A stretch of 64,000 bases of DNA from Lutraria lutraria (GCA_964023205.1 OZ026834.1:34262756-34326755); one strand, 5' to 3'; positions 1 through 12,620 are shown, counted from the stretch's first letter. Program-made: numbers and translations. The notes: a model not told the origin generated them from the sequence alone.

Positions 1-175
1 TGACTTCAAATCATGGTAACCTCTCATTGATAGATGGGTCGTGGGTTCGATTCCCGATAAACTGTAGGCAGTTGCTTACGGAGAATGGGAGTCTAGTGCT
101 GGTTCTTCCCAGGAACGATGGTTAGGTGAACTGTCCGCCTCAAAATGACACTGACTGTTGAAAAATGGGGCATAA
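1..175 (+). mobile_element. tRNA-derived SINE, family A, cut by window edge
   Basis: The window opens inside a SINE. Bases 45-58 read 'gtgggttcgattcccg', a Pol III box B; box A lies off the left edge. The body has 'taggcagttgcttacgga' and 'gagtctagtgctggttctt'. The same segments occur in inverted orientation at 19341-19552, so this is a family rather than a single tRNA relic. The right border is approximate. No open reading frame is implied; the element would depend on LINE machinery not seen here. Confidence 0.75.
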
Positions 176-940
176 AACCTGATATAAACTAACAAAACAA
201 GTTGTTTAAACAATAATACATGACCATTAGAGTGATAGACAAACTGAATAAAGAGATAAGTAGTTTTATATCTAAAGTCTAAGTGACGCAGACAACGTTT
301 AATGCAAAGGAGAGTGTTCATCAACGATAAACAGACAGTCATGCCGCTACTGCAGATGTTATTTTTATAGCTCGAATACTTAGATACACGCACATTTGTT
401 TACTAGACATTTCCATCAGATGATAAGATTAAAGTTGCCGTATACAGTACTATACGTCAGGCTCTGTTATTATAGTATCAGCTTCAATGTTTCTTACTTC
501 AAATAATACAACAATGACGGTCGTACAATCCATATAAAAGTCAAGAATCGCAACAGTGCCTCTATCCTGAAAATAGTAAGATTAAAAAAGTCATTTAGGT
601 CAATGTCCTTATTATTATATGAGTTGAGGACGCCGAGTCCACATCATGGACAAAAATAAATGAGACACTTGTTGGACACATCCAGACAAATCATTATTTA
701 TTGAGACGAAAGTTCCGATAATACATTGTTAGATTATCTCAATTGATAAAGCACTTCAGGTCTTAGTGGTTTGGTAAAAGACATTGTATCCTAGGTGAGT
801 GTCATTTTACCTCTTCCATTAACCGGCTATCTGACGACGAAGTGGTATATATAAAAACATAAAAAGTGCTTATAAAAACAAAGTTATTTTTGCTTCGTGT
901 TTGGCTTCGTAGGGCAATTGTCGACTTACCAAATTGCAAA
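176..940. other. no gene recognised
   Basis: A+T-rich sequence without a credible reading frame. I see no RNA gene or clear repeat boundary apart from the SINEs on either side. Confidence 0.5.
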
Positions 941-1092
941 TTTTGAGGCTGGAAGAAATCGCTGGGCGTACATCTTGATAGGATTACCGACCTTGCACAA
1001 GCTGGCCGGACTGCTTCCTCATAAGTGCATGAAATGTGTCTGATAATGGATGGGGTCGGTAAAGAGTCAGAAGACGACTCGACCACGGAGCA
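941..1092 (-). mobile_element. tRNA-derived SINE fragment, family B
   Basis: On the minus strand a box-A-like 'cgtggtcgagt' is followed by the body 'agcagtccggccagcttgtg' and 'gatttcttccagcct'. The copy at 12460-12620 shares the box A and the 'agccagctt...ggtcggt...tttcttcca' body. The box B region is degenerate here. The 97-codon open frame across this interval is a by-product of the SINE. Confidence 0.55.
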
Positions 1093-2020
1093 CAACTATT
1101 ACTGCTCACAACAGCTCCTAACTGTTGCAAACAGCCAAAAACATTTATTTCGACAAAAATCTCTTTTGTCTCTAGATAAAATATCTATAGCTTTATTAAT
1201 TTATTTTATATAAAAAAAAACATAACGAAGAAAAAGATTACCTACGAGTTGATTATGAGAGCAAGTAAAACTATTTTAAATGTTATGTCTAGTTTTTTTA
1301 CTTACTTCAAAACTTTTCTTATTAATCTGTCCGGGTTTTTTTTGTTATATTTTGTCTGTAATATTTTTTTTATCTATTTCATCAATAAGGGTGTGTCATA
1401 GAGCGACCCGGGGTTGACATCGTATGACTATGGGAGATGGCATATTGTACATACACAGACATGATTGTATGCTTGCATTTCCAAATGTTATGAGATTGTC
1501 AGGAGCTCTGTTCGGAGTGAGGAAATGAGCATTATTTCTGTCGCCGTTTGTTACTGACAAAATGTTTGATTAGATAACCTGGAAGTAATTGTAAAAGAAG
1601 TCAATGGACAGAGATAATGATTAAGATCATCAATGATTAATAAAACTTTATTATCTGGTTTCATAATCACAGTGGGACAATTTCATATTGTCAATCTGAA
1701 GAAAATGTCGAATTATTAATTAATGTCAAGTTTTATTAATATTATGAATATCCAATTTGTAGTGATTTAAAAAAGTCAACAGTACGGATTTACCGCGTTA
1801 CAAAATTCACCTTGGAACCATTTTTGTTTTTAACTGAAAGCTTTGAAAACTAAAATTAAAAAATCCTGAATATATCGTCTTGGAACTTGACCACGTATGC
1901 AAAAAGCAAACATACATTTTTCATGAACTATTCATGCATATTTTTTGAATGAATAACCTTTTGACATGTCGATAATGTCAACGAATAGTATAAGAACATG
2001 TAACACTGTTATATGATTGT
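1093..2020. other. no gene recognised
   Basis: A+T-rich DNA with poly-T runs near 1293-1380. No coding region, RNA gene or repeat unit could be supported. Confidence 0.5.
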
Positions 2021-2294
2021 TATGCCCTAAAAATCACAATTTTTAGTGTTATGCAAGTGGCAGGGTATTACGATAAAAGCGACAAAGTTGTCAGAAAAGT
2101 AATTATAGTTAAGACATAGCTTATGTTTATAACAACACAGACGGATTGATTAGAGTAACTCCGCTTTTAATTCGATTAACCCAAAAATTTACTGAAATAT
2201 ATGAAATATCACGCCGAACTTAAAAACAACTCATGAATTGCAAAATATTAAATTAACATCTAGTACAAGAAAGAATCACAATTTTTAGGGCATA
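2021..2294. mobile_element. 270-bp TA-flanked MITE-like TIR element
   Basis: The left end from 2023 reads 'tgccctaaaaatcacaattt'; the right end at 2292 reads '...atttttagggca'. These form a perfect 12-base terminal inverted repeat. Both ends are bordered by TA (2021-2022 and 2293-2294), the target preference of Tc1/mariner-type transposons. The interior is A+T-rich and non-coding, so this would be a non-autonomous element. No second copy was found in the window, so the family assignment is inference. Confidence 0.55.
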
Positions 2295-4844
2295 CCATGA
2301 TTTTAATACATTGTCATTTCTAGATAAAATGTTGACCAAGAACAATACAAACATGTAACGAAATAGATTATACGTAGATGTGTATAAATGTCATCATCAA
2401 CATTATAGTTTAGTTCCTATGGTAACAGATGGTATGAAACGAAAATCCTAATTATTTTACTGGAATAAATGCGTATTGTAATTTATTTGGAATCATTTTC
2501 AGGATAATGACAATTAAGTTCGTTATTTTGTTTTAATATATAAATTACAATGGTTGCCATAACAATCGGTAGCTTAGTAAATTATAATGAAATAAATCGA
2601 TCTGTTACAGTTCGCGAACATTTTATTAACATTTCGTGAACATTTTACACAACGAGAGGGTGATTTAAAATTTTCATTTTAGTCGCACGATTTAGTAACT
2701 CGTAGCCACGGCTTTAAAATATCGCACACATGTCACCTCTGTGTCACCATAATGTTTACACTTCGGTGGATTTATTACGCATATTTGTCTACTACTGTGG
2801 AATAGTTAAAGTTTCGGATTAAATTGAATAATCTACATTCATTTAACAAACTACAACAGAACATAACAGAATGAAATTGAATAATTGGGTATTCTGTCGT
2901 CTTGGGCGGAGTTACAAGCCACTAATATGGCGGCGCCTGTTAAACCCGCTTTAGATGGCGGTTGATTTTGAAAAAAAAATCATCTGCTAGCGCTAACCGC
3001 AATAGTCCGGATCAATACCGGTTACACCCGAGCGGGTCCAAAAAGTGTCTCATCTTCTACTCTATCAAGATGGCGTATTTACATAGAATATAATATTATA
3101 AAGGGTCACCGAGTGAGTTGTGGTCAGGATGGGTATCTCTGACTACCATAACCCCCCCCCCCCCCTCATTATGATGTCGTCCAATATGACACATATCATC
3201 AGCAGCAGAAGATAACTTTCAGACGAAAATTTAATGCGAAATAGTAAATGTGATTGTGATAATACATTCACTTTTGAATCCGGAATGTTGCAAATTGAAA
3301 TACACTCTGTCTGATTTCCCGTTTGAATATATCTCTTTTTGGATAAGATATATTGACAGCAAATTTCAGATAAATTGACTGCAGAACCCCATTTCACAAA
3401 CGATCTAAATTGAAATCAGCATCCAGATAAATACTTCAAGAACTTACATTTTGAATTCTCTCAAAGTTTTAACTAAATATCATCTGTATCAATAAAAATG
3501 TATTCAAGCGCAAATTATATTTAAGAAGAAACGAAATAGATTTGAATTTGACCGGAGAATAATGTCACATTGAGAAGGTTTTTTCTTTGATACGGGAGTC
3601 CGGATGCAATCACTTGATGGGTGTATGTTACAATATCACGACACGTCCAGATTCTCATTAAGAAATAACATGCAGCTTTAAGGACCAATATCATAATTAT
3701 AACCGGTAATTGTATTGTGTAAAATAGTCCTCATCTGACGATAGTTTCAAAGGTTCTTATTCATACGATTCATAGTAAACTCTTGCCAGATAACTGGCTG
3801 TGTTATCATCTGTGGCGACTCTTCTGGGGCTCAAATTCATAACCTGTTTCGATTCGAAGACTTCAGAGCAAGATGAAAGCGCAAGATATTAGGGTTCCGG
3901 TTCCATATTCCAGCGCAAAAAAGGTACCAAAGTCTAAGGACATGCAGTCAATGGGGACAAGTTTATACGAAAGTTAGGCTCATCTATCTCCATATTAACA
4001 AAGAACGACATAAAATTATGTACCTTTCGGCTCTGACGCCTTTCATTAATCATATGTACCAATTGTTACGGCCCCGATGCTAACTTTAGTGTAAAACCTC
4101 AGATGGATAAATTGTTATGGCTAAGATGTCTAAATTGTGCTCTTGTATTCTTGAAATCTAGTATGTTAGCTTGTATCCTAGAAATAGATAATTATTATAT
4201 GACTATTTTATTCAGAAACTATGAAGCTAAATTTGCGTGTTTGTTTGTTAAGAATGGAATTATTTTGACCAAATAACGTTACTGAACTAATCAGAATCTA
4301 ACGAGAACAGATTTTACAGTCAATCTCGTTGGATTCAAAAGCCTCGGATGACTTAAGACATTTGTCCCTATATTAATCCAGAATATCACCGTGGGTGTTT
4401 GATGGACAGTCAGACATGATGCGAATCAATTGACGATATTTTTAATCCTAATTTCTTTCCATCAACGTAAGGCGATTCATTTTCTGACAATCGTCACTCG
4501 AAGCGCATATTGATAACACATCTGATCTCGGAATCGGAATAGTCCACGTCTTAAATAGCAACAGCATAAAGTGTTGAGAACAGTATTGTTATAGTACAAT
4601 GAATTAAGATCTTCTATTGAAGTCGACGTGATCCGCAACTTAAATAGTTGTTAGACAAAATATATGAAGTCAGTATTGTTAACGAAGAACATGTACGTTT
4701 GTTAAGATAACATTCTTACTTCAATTGTGTTATTCTACATGTTTTCTTTGGTAGTATTTAGTACCATACCATTGCTGACATTTTGTTATTTTGCGCCATT
4801 TTGAGCACTCACAAACTATTTATTTCACTGCTACCAATGGCTAA
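2295..4844. other. no gene recognised; one G+C-richer island
   Basis: Mostly A+T-rich non-coding sequence. The exception is about 2890-3080, which is richer in G+C and holds three 'atggcg' motifs (listed separately). A poly-C run lies at about 3153-3166. No coding frame with recognisable features. Confidence 0.45.
2925..3075 (+). promoter_or_regulatory. cluster of three YY1-like 'atggcg' motifs
   Basis: Motifs occur at about 2927 ('atggcgg'), 2953 ('agatggcggt') and 3067 ('aagatggcg'), within 150 bases and all on the plus strand. The surrounding DNA is less A+T-rich than its neighbours. In animals 'aagatggcgg' is the YY1 core and often marks transcription starts. No transcript can be proved from sequence, and no convincing first exon follows. 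Confidence 0.25.
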
Positions 4845-5210
4845 TTTCTGTTGATCTAGATAAGTTGTTGTGGCATGATATCGGAAACGTCAGTAGAAGA
4901 AGTTTAATGTGGTTGTATTATAGCAGATTATGGTGAATTTGGTAGTATTTAGGGTGTACTTTATTCCATTGATGTATGGTATGGTATTACATGTTCCATG
5001 TACTTGTGAACTATATACATGAATGTATTCATTTGTCAAATACTCATGATTGTCAATATATGTGTATTATCTGTAATTTGTAAATAGGTTAAACTCTCCA
5101 TAATGGAGGAATGAATAAAATATACAGTCAATATCCTTTATGAAAAAAGCAACTTCATACAAAAAACTTAAACCAATGCTTCTTGTAATTCGTCGACATA
5201 TAACGTTTCG
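4845..5210 (+). repeat. dispersed repeat, copy 1 of an inverted pair
   Basis: This segment matches 25536-25905 in reverse complement over most of its length. Shared blocks include 'gtcaatatcctttatgaaaa', 'gcaacttcatacaaaaaa' and 'aaatactcatgattgtca'. It contains 'gaatgaataaaat' near 5110, resembling a polyadenylation signal, so it may be the 3' part of a retroelement or processed transcript. The copies differ at many sites and by small indels. No open frame is conserved. Confidence 0.7.
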
Positions 5211-5720
5211 TTATAGTACTTCTTGTTCTTATTTACTTCAAAACAAATGCAACGAAAACTTAAAAAGTTAAATGAATAAGACAAACTATCGGTGTTTTCT
5301 ATTCCTTTTCCTTTGAAGACACTAATGTGGACTGTAAGAGTATTAATTTGTGTGTCTGTCAAATACAGCATTGAGCATAACGATACAGATGCGAATTTGG
5401 TTTCAGATTAGATAAAGACATGTCATGTGTTCATTGTTATGGAATTTTGCCAATAAAGTCCTTAGGAATAATTGGTTTTATAATTGGATGATCCATCAAT
5501 AGCCCTGAAAGAAGATTTCTCAGATTGAAACTCAATTTTGTAATCACAAATTTGTTTGTGGTTGTCTTAATTTTTTATACCGGACAATGGCAATATCTCC
5601 GATATTTTTCTACAGCTAATTTTCTTTATTGTGGCTATTCTTAAGGCAATTCATGGCAGCGATTTTTATCCACAAATCACATTTGCACATTTCTGAACTG
5701 ATTTCTTTTGAGAATCAGAG

Positions 5721-7189
5721 CAGATATTGTTTGAGATCCGCCGTTTCTACTGTCTAAGTATCAATAACATCTTTTAAACTATCCAGATATTGTTTGATGT
5801 CTTCTGTTTCTACTGCCTTAGTATCAATGATATCCTTTAAACTATCCAGATATTGTTTGACGTCCTCTGTTTCTACTGCCTTAGTATCAATGATATCCTT
5901 TAAACTATCCAGATATTATTTGACGTCCTCTGTTTCTACTGCCTTAGTATCAATGATATCCTTTAAACTATCCAGATATTGTTTGACGTCCTCTGTTTCT
6001 ACTGTCTTAGTATCAATGATATCCTTTAAACTATCCAGATATTGTTTGACGTCCTCTGTTTCTACTGCCTTAGTATCAATGATATCCTTTAAACTATCCA
6101 GATATTGTTTGATGTCCTCTGTTTCTACTGCCTTGGTATCAATGATATCCTTTTAACTATCCAGATATTGTTTGAAGTCCTCTGTTTCTACTGTCTTAGT
6201 ATCAATGATATTCTTTAAACAATCCAGATATTGTTTGACGTCCTCTGTTTCTACTGCCTTAGTATCAATGATATCCTTTAAACAATCCAGATATTGTTTG
6301 ATGCCCTCTGTTTCTACTGCCTTAGTATCAATGATATCCTTTAAACTATCCAGATATTGTTTGACGTCCTCTGTTTCTACTGCCTTAGTATCAATGATAT
6401 CCTTTAAACTATCCAGATATTGTTTGACGTCCTCTGTTTCTACTGCCTTAGTATCAATGATATCCTTTAAACAATCCAGATATTGTTTGATGCCCTCTGT
6501 TTCTACTGCCTTCGTATCAATGATATCCTTCAAACTATCGAGATATTGTTTGACGTCCTCTGTTTCTACTTCCTTCGTATCAATGATATCCTTTAAACTA
6601 TCCAGATATTGTTTGACGTCCTCTGTTTCTACTGCCTTAGTATCAATGATATCCTTTAAACTATCCAGATATTGTTTGACGTCCTCTGTTTCGACTTCCT
6701 TCGTATCAATGATATCCTTTAAACTATCCAGATATTGTTTGACGTCCTCTGTTTCTACTTCCTTCGTATCAATGATATCCTTTAAACTATCCAGATATTG
6801 TTTGATGTCCTCTGTTTCTACTGCCTTAGTATCAATGATATCCTTTAAACTGTCCAGATATTGTTTGACGTCCTCTGTTTCTACTGTCTTAGTATCAATG
6901 ATATCCTTTAAACTATCCAGATATTGTTTGACGTCCTCTGTTTCTACTGCCTTAGTATCAATGATATCCTTTAAACTATCCAGATATTGTTTGACGTCCT
7001 CTGTTTCTACTGTCTTAGTATCAATGATATCCTTTAAAATATCCAGATATTGTTTGACGTCCTCTGTTTCTACTGCCTTATTAGTATGGATAATATCCTT
7101 TAAAATATTCAGATATTGTTTGACGTCCTCTGTTTCTACTGCCTTATTAGTATGGATAATATCCTTTAAATTACTCAGATATTGTTTTA
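5721..7189. repeat. 63-bp tandem array (about 23 units)
   Basis: The anchor 'cagatattgtttgacgtcc' recurs every 63 bases. First and last anchors (5721 and 7176) are 1455 bases apart: 23 periods, two of them 66 bases long. Because 63 and 66 are multiples of three, frames stay in register on both strands. Units near 6500-6830 share variants such as 'acttccttcgta', suggesting local unit duplication. The leftmost units (5721-6155) and the two 66-base units at the right edge differ most from the consensus. Confidence 0.95.
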
Positions 7190-7208
7190 AAGTATTTCCA
7201 GTTACCAA
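6153..7208 (-). CDS. possible repetitive exon or fortuitous frame in 63-bp array
   Basis: The minus strand is open for 352 codons. It translates to a 21-residue repeat, roughly VETEDVKQYLDSLKDIIDTKA, with two 22-residue units at the start. Twenty-one residues equal three heptads, and the Leu/Ile/Val spacing (3-4) would suit an amphipathic or coiled-coil helix. The frame has no ATG and follows an in-frame TAA directly, so it would have to be an internal exon. It ends at a TTA-to-TAA change at 6153. Upstream-of-6153 units carry two more stops, one TAA near 5927 and one TAG near 5755. The opposite strand is almost equally open, which weakens the coding case. No similarity is recognised. Confidence 0.2.
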   Translation of the reverse strand: MVTGNTLKQYLSNLKDIIHTNKAVETEDVKQYLNILKDIIHTNKAVETEDVKQYLDILKDIIDTKTVETEDVKQYLDSLKDIIDTKAVETEDVKQYLDSLKDIIDTKTVETEDVKQYLDSLKDIIDTKAVETEDIKQYLDSLKDIIDTKEVETEDVKQYLDSLKDIIDTKEVETEDVKQYLDSLKDIIDTKAVETEDVKQYLDSLKDIIDTKEVETEDVKQYLDSLKDIIDTKAVETEGIKQYLDCLKDIIDTKAVETEDVKQYLDSLKDIIDTKAVETEDVKQYLDSLKDIIDTKAVETEGIKQYLDCLKDIIDTKAVETEDVKQYLDCLKNIIDTKTVETEDFKQYLDS

Positions 7209-10074
7209 TTAAACTTACCGGACATCTTAACATGTACCTTATTTGATGACTTTTGTACAATATATATGACCATTGTTTGAGCAGAAGTCTGTATGACTGT
7301 ATTTTTGTTTCTTAATAATGTAAAGCAACAATAACTCGTTACAAATAACATGAAAAAATATAATGATTAATGCAATGCTATATTTATCTTTAAGATGTCC
7401 ATTTGAAGGTGTTTATGTCCCAAATCCCAGATCGGGGATGCTTAAGTTTCATTCGAAGTCATGAACAGCAATGTAATTTACATTGGAAAAGAGGAAAACT
7501 ATGCCCGACCAATCATTGAAATGTCTTTATGCTGATGTTGTTGATTTTAAATTTCCGAAATATCGCCCTTTTATTTCCATCTATAGTTACTTAATAAAAT
7601 GTACAGTTCACTTCCGATATTCATTATAACAGTTCAAATTTAGGTACCTGGGTATGATTCTTATCACATGCAAACAATTAATGATTCTACCAATAATATG
7701 ACTCTCAGAAGTGATAGCTTTATATACTTCTAAGTGAATCCTTTTTGAAAATCACGCTCTCTACTTTTCAAAATTAGATATGAATAGAGATGAAATAAGA
7801 TAATGTTCTAGGTCATTGTAGTCGGCATTCAAATTTCTCATTAAATTGTCTTTGTCTGCTTAATTCGTAATATAAAACGACAAATAATTAGTACTTCGAT
7901 CGAACAAGTTAATGCAGTATATAATTAATATATGCTCTTCAAAAATATCAAAAAGAGTTTCATTTATAATGGTCATGGAACTGGACTATGGCTTTAGTTG
8001 CAATAAATCACAAAATATGTAAATGGATATAATTTAAATAAATTCCACATATACCCGTATGCCTTTTTAAATATTATCCCATTTAATGTGCTTATATACT
8101 TGCGAATCCCCTTGTGCCTGAAAGTTCTGTTCTGTTCCTGAAACGTATAAAGTTGTGTAGTATTTTAACTCATTTTCGATGTAATTGAATCTATGAATGC
8201 ATGAACATTGTCTGTTTTATTAATACACGGATTTGCATGATTAACGCATGGTTGAATTTCCAAACTATTTTTAAATCAGGCAGCTTTTGGTCAAACTTCA
8301 AATTGTGTATTTAAGAACCATGATTATTATTTTCTAAAATTTCACCATATATTTAGTATATTACGTTGGCGGGCATGGCAACGCCATATCGCTCATTTGA
8401 AGGTATATCATTTTATAATATAACCCCACAACTTTAGTGTGTTTTGTGATGAAAAGGATGAGCAGTTGTCTCTCGATAAATATTTTCTGATTTTTTTAGA
8501 TATTACGTATTAAAGTTGGAAAATCCTGATAATAAATTCGAAAGTTCTAGCTTCAGACCGAGGACTTCAGATTGAATTTCTCGATGACCCATCGAATAAC
8601 CTTTTCATCTCACCCCTAAGTATTTCCCAAGACTCATGGTTGTTCAACTAGTCTTCGAGGTACTGGTGCAAATGCATGTGATGATAGAAGTGTTTCAGTC
8701 AGGCTCATTGCATGCGGTAATTTGAATTTGTTGATTACCCACAGACAACTGAAAGTGATTGTGTTGTGTATGCATGCAGCAAAATCACTTGATCCGCCTT
8801 CAATTTTCAAATTTGTCAAGCTTATTTTTTCTTTCGTAATCACGTCACGATTGAAAGAGGGTTTGCACCAATCAATAACAGCGTGAAGCACTCGAGAAAA
8901 AACAGCCGGTGATTGTTGTCGCCTCCAATTTGTTCCAGCTGCTTTGGCTTAATTGTTTTGGGATAAAAATGTTATAGCGGCATATTAAACATTAGAAATG
9001 TTAATCACTGCTGTAATAATGTCGAGTCCTGTAGGGTTAAACTAATATTTAGCTATTAGGTTCATATATCTCTGTATTGTTATTTGTGCCACAATGTTCT
9101 ACAGTTGTTGCAATGGCTCGTTCGGCCAATGGTTGAGCGCGTTATTATACGGCGTTGTCGCCCACCGCATTTATGCAGATTCAATCCTTACCCGGTGTCA
9201 GTAAACTTAATACTCTTTAAGATATAACACTCACACAATAGTGTCAAGTGATTAGAAATGTGTTGGCACTATACTAAGAAACACATCAATGCGACGTAAC
9301 CTTTGCTCTGTCTATCGCCCGTGAGAGGATTTTTTATCAACATTGAGTATGACAGGATGCTCCGTACCTTTATGTATGGCAAGCTGTATTGACACGCTTT
9401 ATTAAAAAGGTCCAATACAATATATAGCTTTCAAAAATGTCCTTGAGTCGACATGTGTATTGATTTTATAAATACAACATATGAGATATATATTTCTTTC
9501 ATGGCTACGTCAGTTGCATCACCGCAAGTTTTTAACTAAGTCATAGAATCACACCGAGTTCCAAGAAGGGCACAATGAAGTTTGCTCGCTTGTGTTCAAG
9601 AAGTTATTTTAACTTATAATCACGGATTGTGATATGATAATAATTATGTATTAAAGACGTTGAACAGCTCATAATATATAAGTGATCCCCCCAAATAAAC
9701 TCACAGGAGGTATAATCTCTTTATTGTTTTATTGCCCATTATCAACCTAATCGGTCAGCTTAGTGTCTGTAGACTTGACACTAGTCAGAGAGTAGGGTAA
9801 TACATTTTATAGAAGTTTAGTGGTAATTAGTTTATGACTAAATATCAGTTTCTGTATAAATGTCCAATATCTGAATGTTAGATAGATAAGCTCGTTGCTC
9901 TCGTGTATAGCGGGCATACTGACCTATTATTCATTAAGCCTAGATAATCCAGTCTAAGACTTTCAGAACGTTTTTAAGCTGGGATCTGACTCAAACCAGC
10001 ATTAATATAAACGCGACATCGTTCGCTGTAAATAATTCAATTCCCTAACTTATTACACTCAAGTCTGTGGTAGC
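7190..10074. other. no gene recognised
   Basis: Long A+T-rich stretch. The only structured feature is a weak tRNA-like segment at 9115-9200. Open frames here are short and without features. Confidence 0.5.
9115..9200 (+). mobile_element. weak tRNA-like SINE head
   Basis: A box-A-like 'tggccaatggttgagcgc' appears in approximate form at 9122-9140. A box-B-like 'gattcaatcctt' lies about 45 bases downstream (9178-9189). The spacing suits a tRNA-derived promoter, but box B is imperfect and no acceptor stem closes. Most likely a degraded SINE head. Confidence 0.3.
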
Positions 10075-10235
10075 GACCACCTTGTGATTTGAACACAAGT
10101 CCAGTCATTTAAAAATGATAATTGATTATTTAGAACTAAATGACCTCCGAATAAAGGTCACCTGTCAAATAAAACCATATCTTGTCTTTCCCAATGATAG
10201 CCTTTGTACACAGGATTGACTGTGTAATTTTGCAT
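10075..10235. repeat. dispersed 'aaaggtcacctg' repeat, copy 1
   Basis: It holds 'cgaataaaggtcacctgtca' and 'cttgtctttcccaatgatag' followed by 'cctttgtacacaggattgac'. Similar strings in the same order occur at 55690-55895 and 56615-56810. It is non-coding with weakly palindromic halves, since 'aaaggtcacctgt' and 'cctttgtacacagg' are partial reverse complements. This style of repeat is common in bivalve genomes as far as I know. Confidence 0.5.
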
Positions 10236-12459
10236 TCGTCAATTTGGAAATAGGAGCAATGATATAATCTTACTTATCTTACCATTTGTGTCTCAAGTTA
10301 GTTAGTTGTGATTGATTAATAGCGTTTCAAGGACCGGTGAGTAACACCCGTAGAGCAGCCATTGTACTTAAACTTATACATTGGTTTGTCAGTTAACAAT
10401 GATTAATGCCAGGATGTTAAGATCACTGACTTCCATATTATCATAGATGTAGTCAGCTAGACAGTTGAGTACATCGCTGAGGCAATTCATTTTTTGTTCC
10501 TTTGTTTGTTAGCAGTTACAAAATGTCGGTCAGGTAAGCTTTCATTTTACCCACAAAGTGTTCCTTTGGCGTAGCCAGAAATAATTGTTTAAACCGTGTC
10601 ACTGTAGGGAGATCCAGGGTAGCTCTAGGGGGTCTGCGGCATTCCCCCCGCTCAGACATTTTTCCTAGAATGTCTTTGGTGCGTTTAGGAGGCCACATAA
10701 ACCATGTTTTAATCCAAAATTATTGGAATTATGGACTTTATATACTAGTACGGCAGTTTTGTAACAATGAATTATATTTTTACTATACATCATTATATGA
10801 ACAATATTTACTGAAATCTACAACAAGGATAGGATCGATGAACCTGGTGCTCAGGGTTTATCTTATTCTAACATTACAGTTCATTGATTTTGAATAAGCA
10901 AACTCTATACCGACTTATTCAGCAATTAACAGAAACCCGTATCATTTTAGAAGCCAAAATTAGACATTTACACAGAACGAACTCTATACTAGAATCTAAC
11001 AATTTACTGCTTAAATACTTGTTTAACCTTTTTCTCAAAATTTATAGTTTTCGAAATTTGTACAAAGTTTTCCTTTCCATTCGAAATCAAGAGAAAACTA
11101 GCAAAACTCTCCTCATTATGGTTTAATTTGCGTAATTTATCTTTTCTAGCATGCTCAAGAGTCATTTAATATATATTGCTGTTACTTTTTGCGTATATTT
11201 GCGAATATTTATGGTACCTTGTAATTATATGATTATAGTCTGCAACCTTTGCGATTTTTTATGTAATTAATTGTGATACTATCACGGTTTTTGCTGTCGC
11301 TTATTTCTTTGCCATGTTTTCTCAACAACGAATACGTACACTCTCATTTGAGAAGAGAATTTCCAACAGTGCAATACATAGTTCAGTAAAACTTCGTTAT
11401 AACGAGCATCGATATTACGAGTACTGGGCTTTTCTCGAAGAGATCTTTAAGTCCAGGAATAATCTGTAAAAAACGTCATCATGATTCGTGTGCATGAACC
11501 TGGTGTGAGTTCTTCTTCCACCAGTCTGTCAAAAACTTAATCATAAGATACTGTCACATATTTCTTTTAAAAACATCACCAACAACAAAAAAAAAAACAA
11601 CAAAATAATACTGACTGTGTTGTGGTATACGGCATTTAATCAAGACCAGATTGACTCAGCTCTGGGACAATAAAACGCTTACAAGGACCCCCCCGTAGGA
11701 AATGTTAGATTATGTTTGTGTCATGCCTCGCGCTGTTGTGACTGATTTAGTTCTCTCTACGTCGTATACATGTTATTGTCACACTATCTTGGTAGAATGC
11801 TTTATTGACCATGTAATATACAATGCTGGGGTTTCTTTTTTTTGAAAACTATTTTGTTCTCGTTAATTGCAGGAGATGTATGTCAAGTGTTCCGACATGT
11901 TTGCGAGTACGTTCCATATAGGCGGCCATGTTTGACAAATCTATATTTCTATCAGAAACATTCTGTTTATATTATGTAAAAATTATCATCTTAAACATCT
12001 TGTGTGCATAGAATAGCGTGCTTGAGCATATCTTTCTGTTATAAAATTGTAGATATACGCTGTATTTGATTTACATTGAAACGTTATAACAGACGCTTGA
12101 TGTATTACCCAATGCTAATCAGAGTTGGTTTTGTTTCGAACAAATATGCAATCTATTTTTCTAATCTATTTCTTCGCGGTATAAAAGTTCGTCATCACTT
12201 TATTTTCCGGGAACACATTTGCAAGACAAAATAGTAAGTGGAAAGATGATAACTTGCGTATAAAACAAACATTCATTATCTTCTGACAACAGCGGAGTGA
12301 ATTAATGCAATTGTATCCATGTATGGTCATTAAACACGGATTGTTTCCTAAATAGATTTTTTACGAAAATATCGTCGAAGAACAGCTGTGACATAATGGG
12401 AAGAAACAGTAATATTTCATTTTTCTTGTGTATTACGTCGCAACAATTGTCATTTGACG
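10236..12459. other. no confident gene; short frames only
   Basis: Minus-strand frame 10516-10698 has an internal ATG giving about 47 residues; it is unrecognised. A Leu-rich frame at 10884-11126 (plus) has no ATG start. At 11387-11470 'cttcgttataacgagcatcg' resembles a dispersed molluscan repeat. None is strong enough to call a gene. Confidence 0.4.
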
Positions 12460-12620
12460 ACTTTCAAGCTTTGGAAGAAACTGGGTAGAACCACCGAACT
12501 TCCATAAGCTGGCTTTCTTTCTCACATTGGAAATTTGGGTCCCATTTCGAATTCAAACTCACGACGGTCAGGTCGTGTGATTACTAGTCAGATACATTAA
12601 GTACTCGACCACGGAGGCAT
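12460..12620 (-). mobile_element. tRNA-derived SINE, family B
   Basis: Read on the minus strand: box A 'cgtggtcgagtacttaatg', box B 'gtgagtttgaattcg', then 'aagccagcttatggaag' and 'gtttcttccaaagcttg'. The copy at 941-1092 shares the flanks of both boxes and the tail motifs. The left border (3' end of the element) is approximate. It is non-coding. Confidence 0.65.

Noticed and set aside
802..1095. 97-codon minus-strand gene
   Set aside because: The frame mostly covers a SINE family B fragment.
6172..7212. Plus-strand 346-codon frame in the 63-bp array
   Set aside because: It is the mirror of the minus-strand frame and is open only because the period is a multiple of three.
10884..11126. Leu-rich, coiled-coil-like 80-codon frame
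   Set aside because: No ATG start; short, A+T-driven Leu/Ile/Asn composition.
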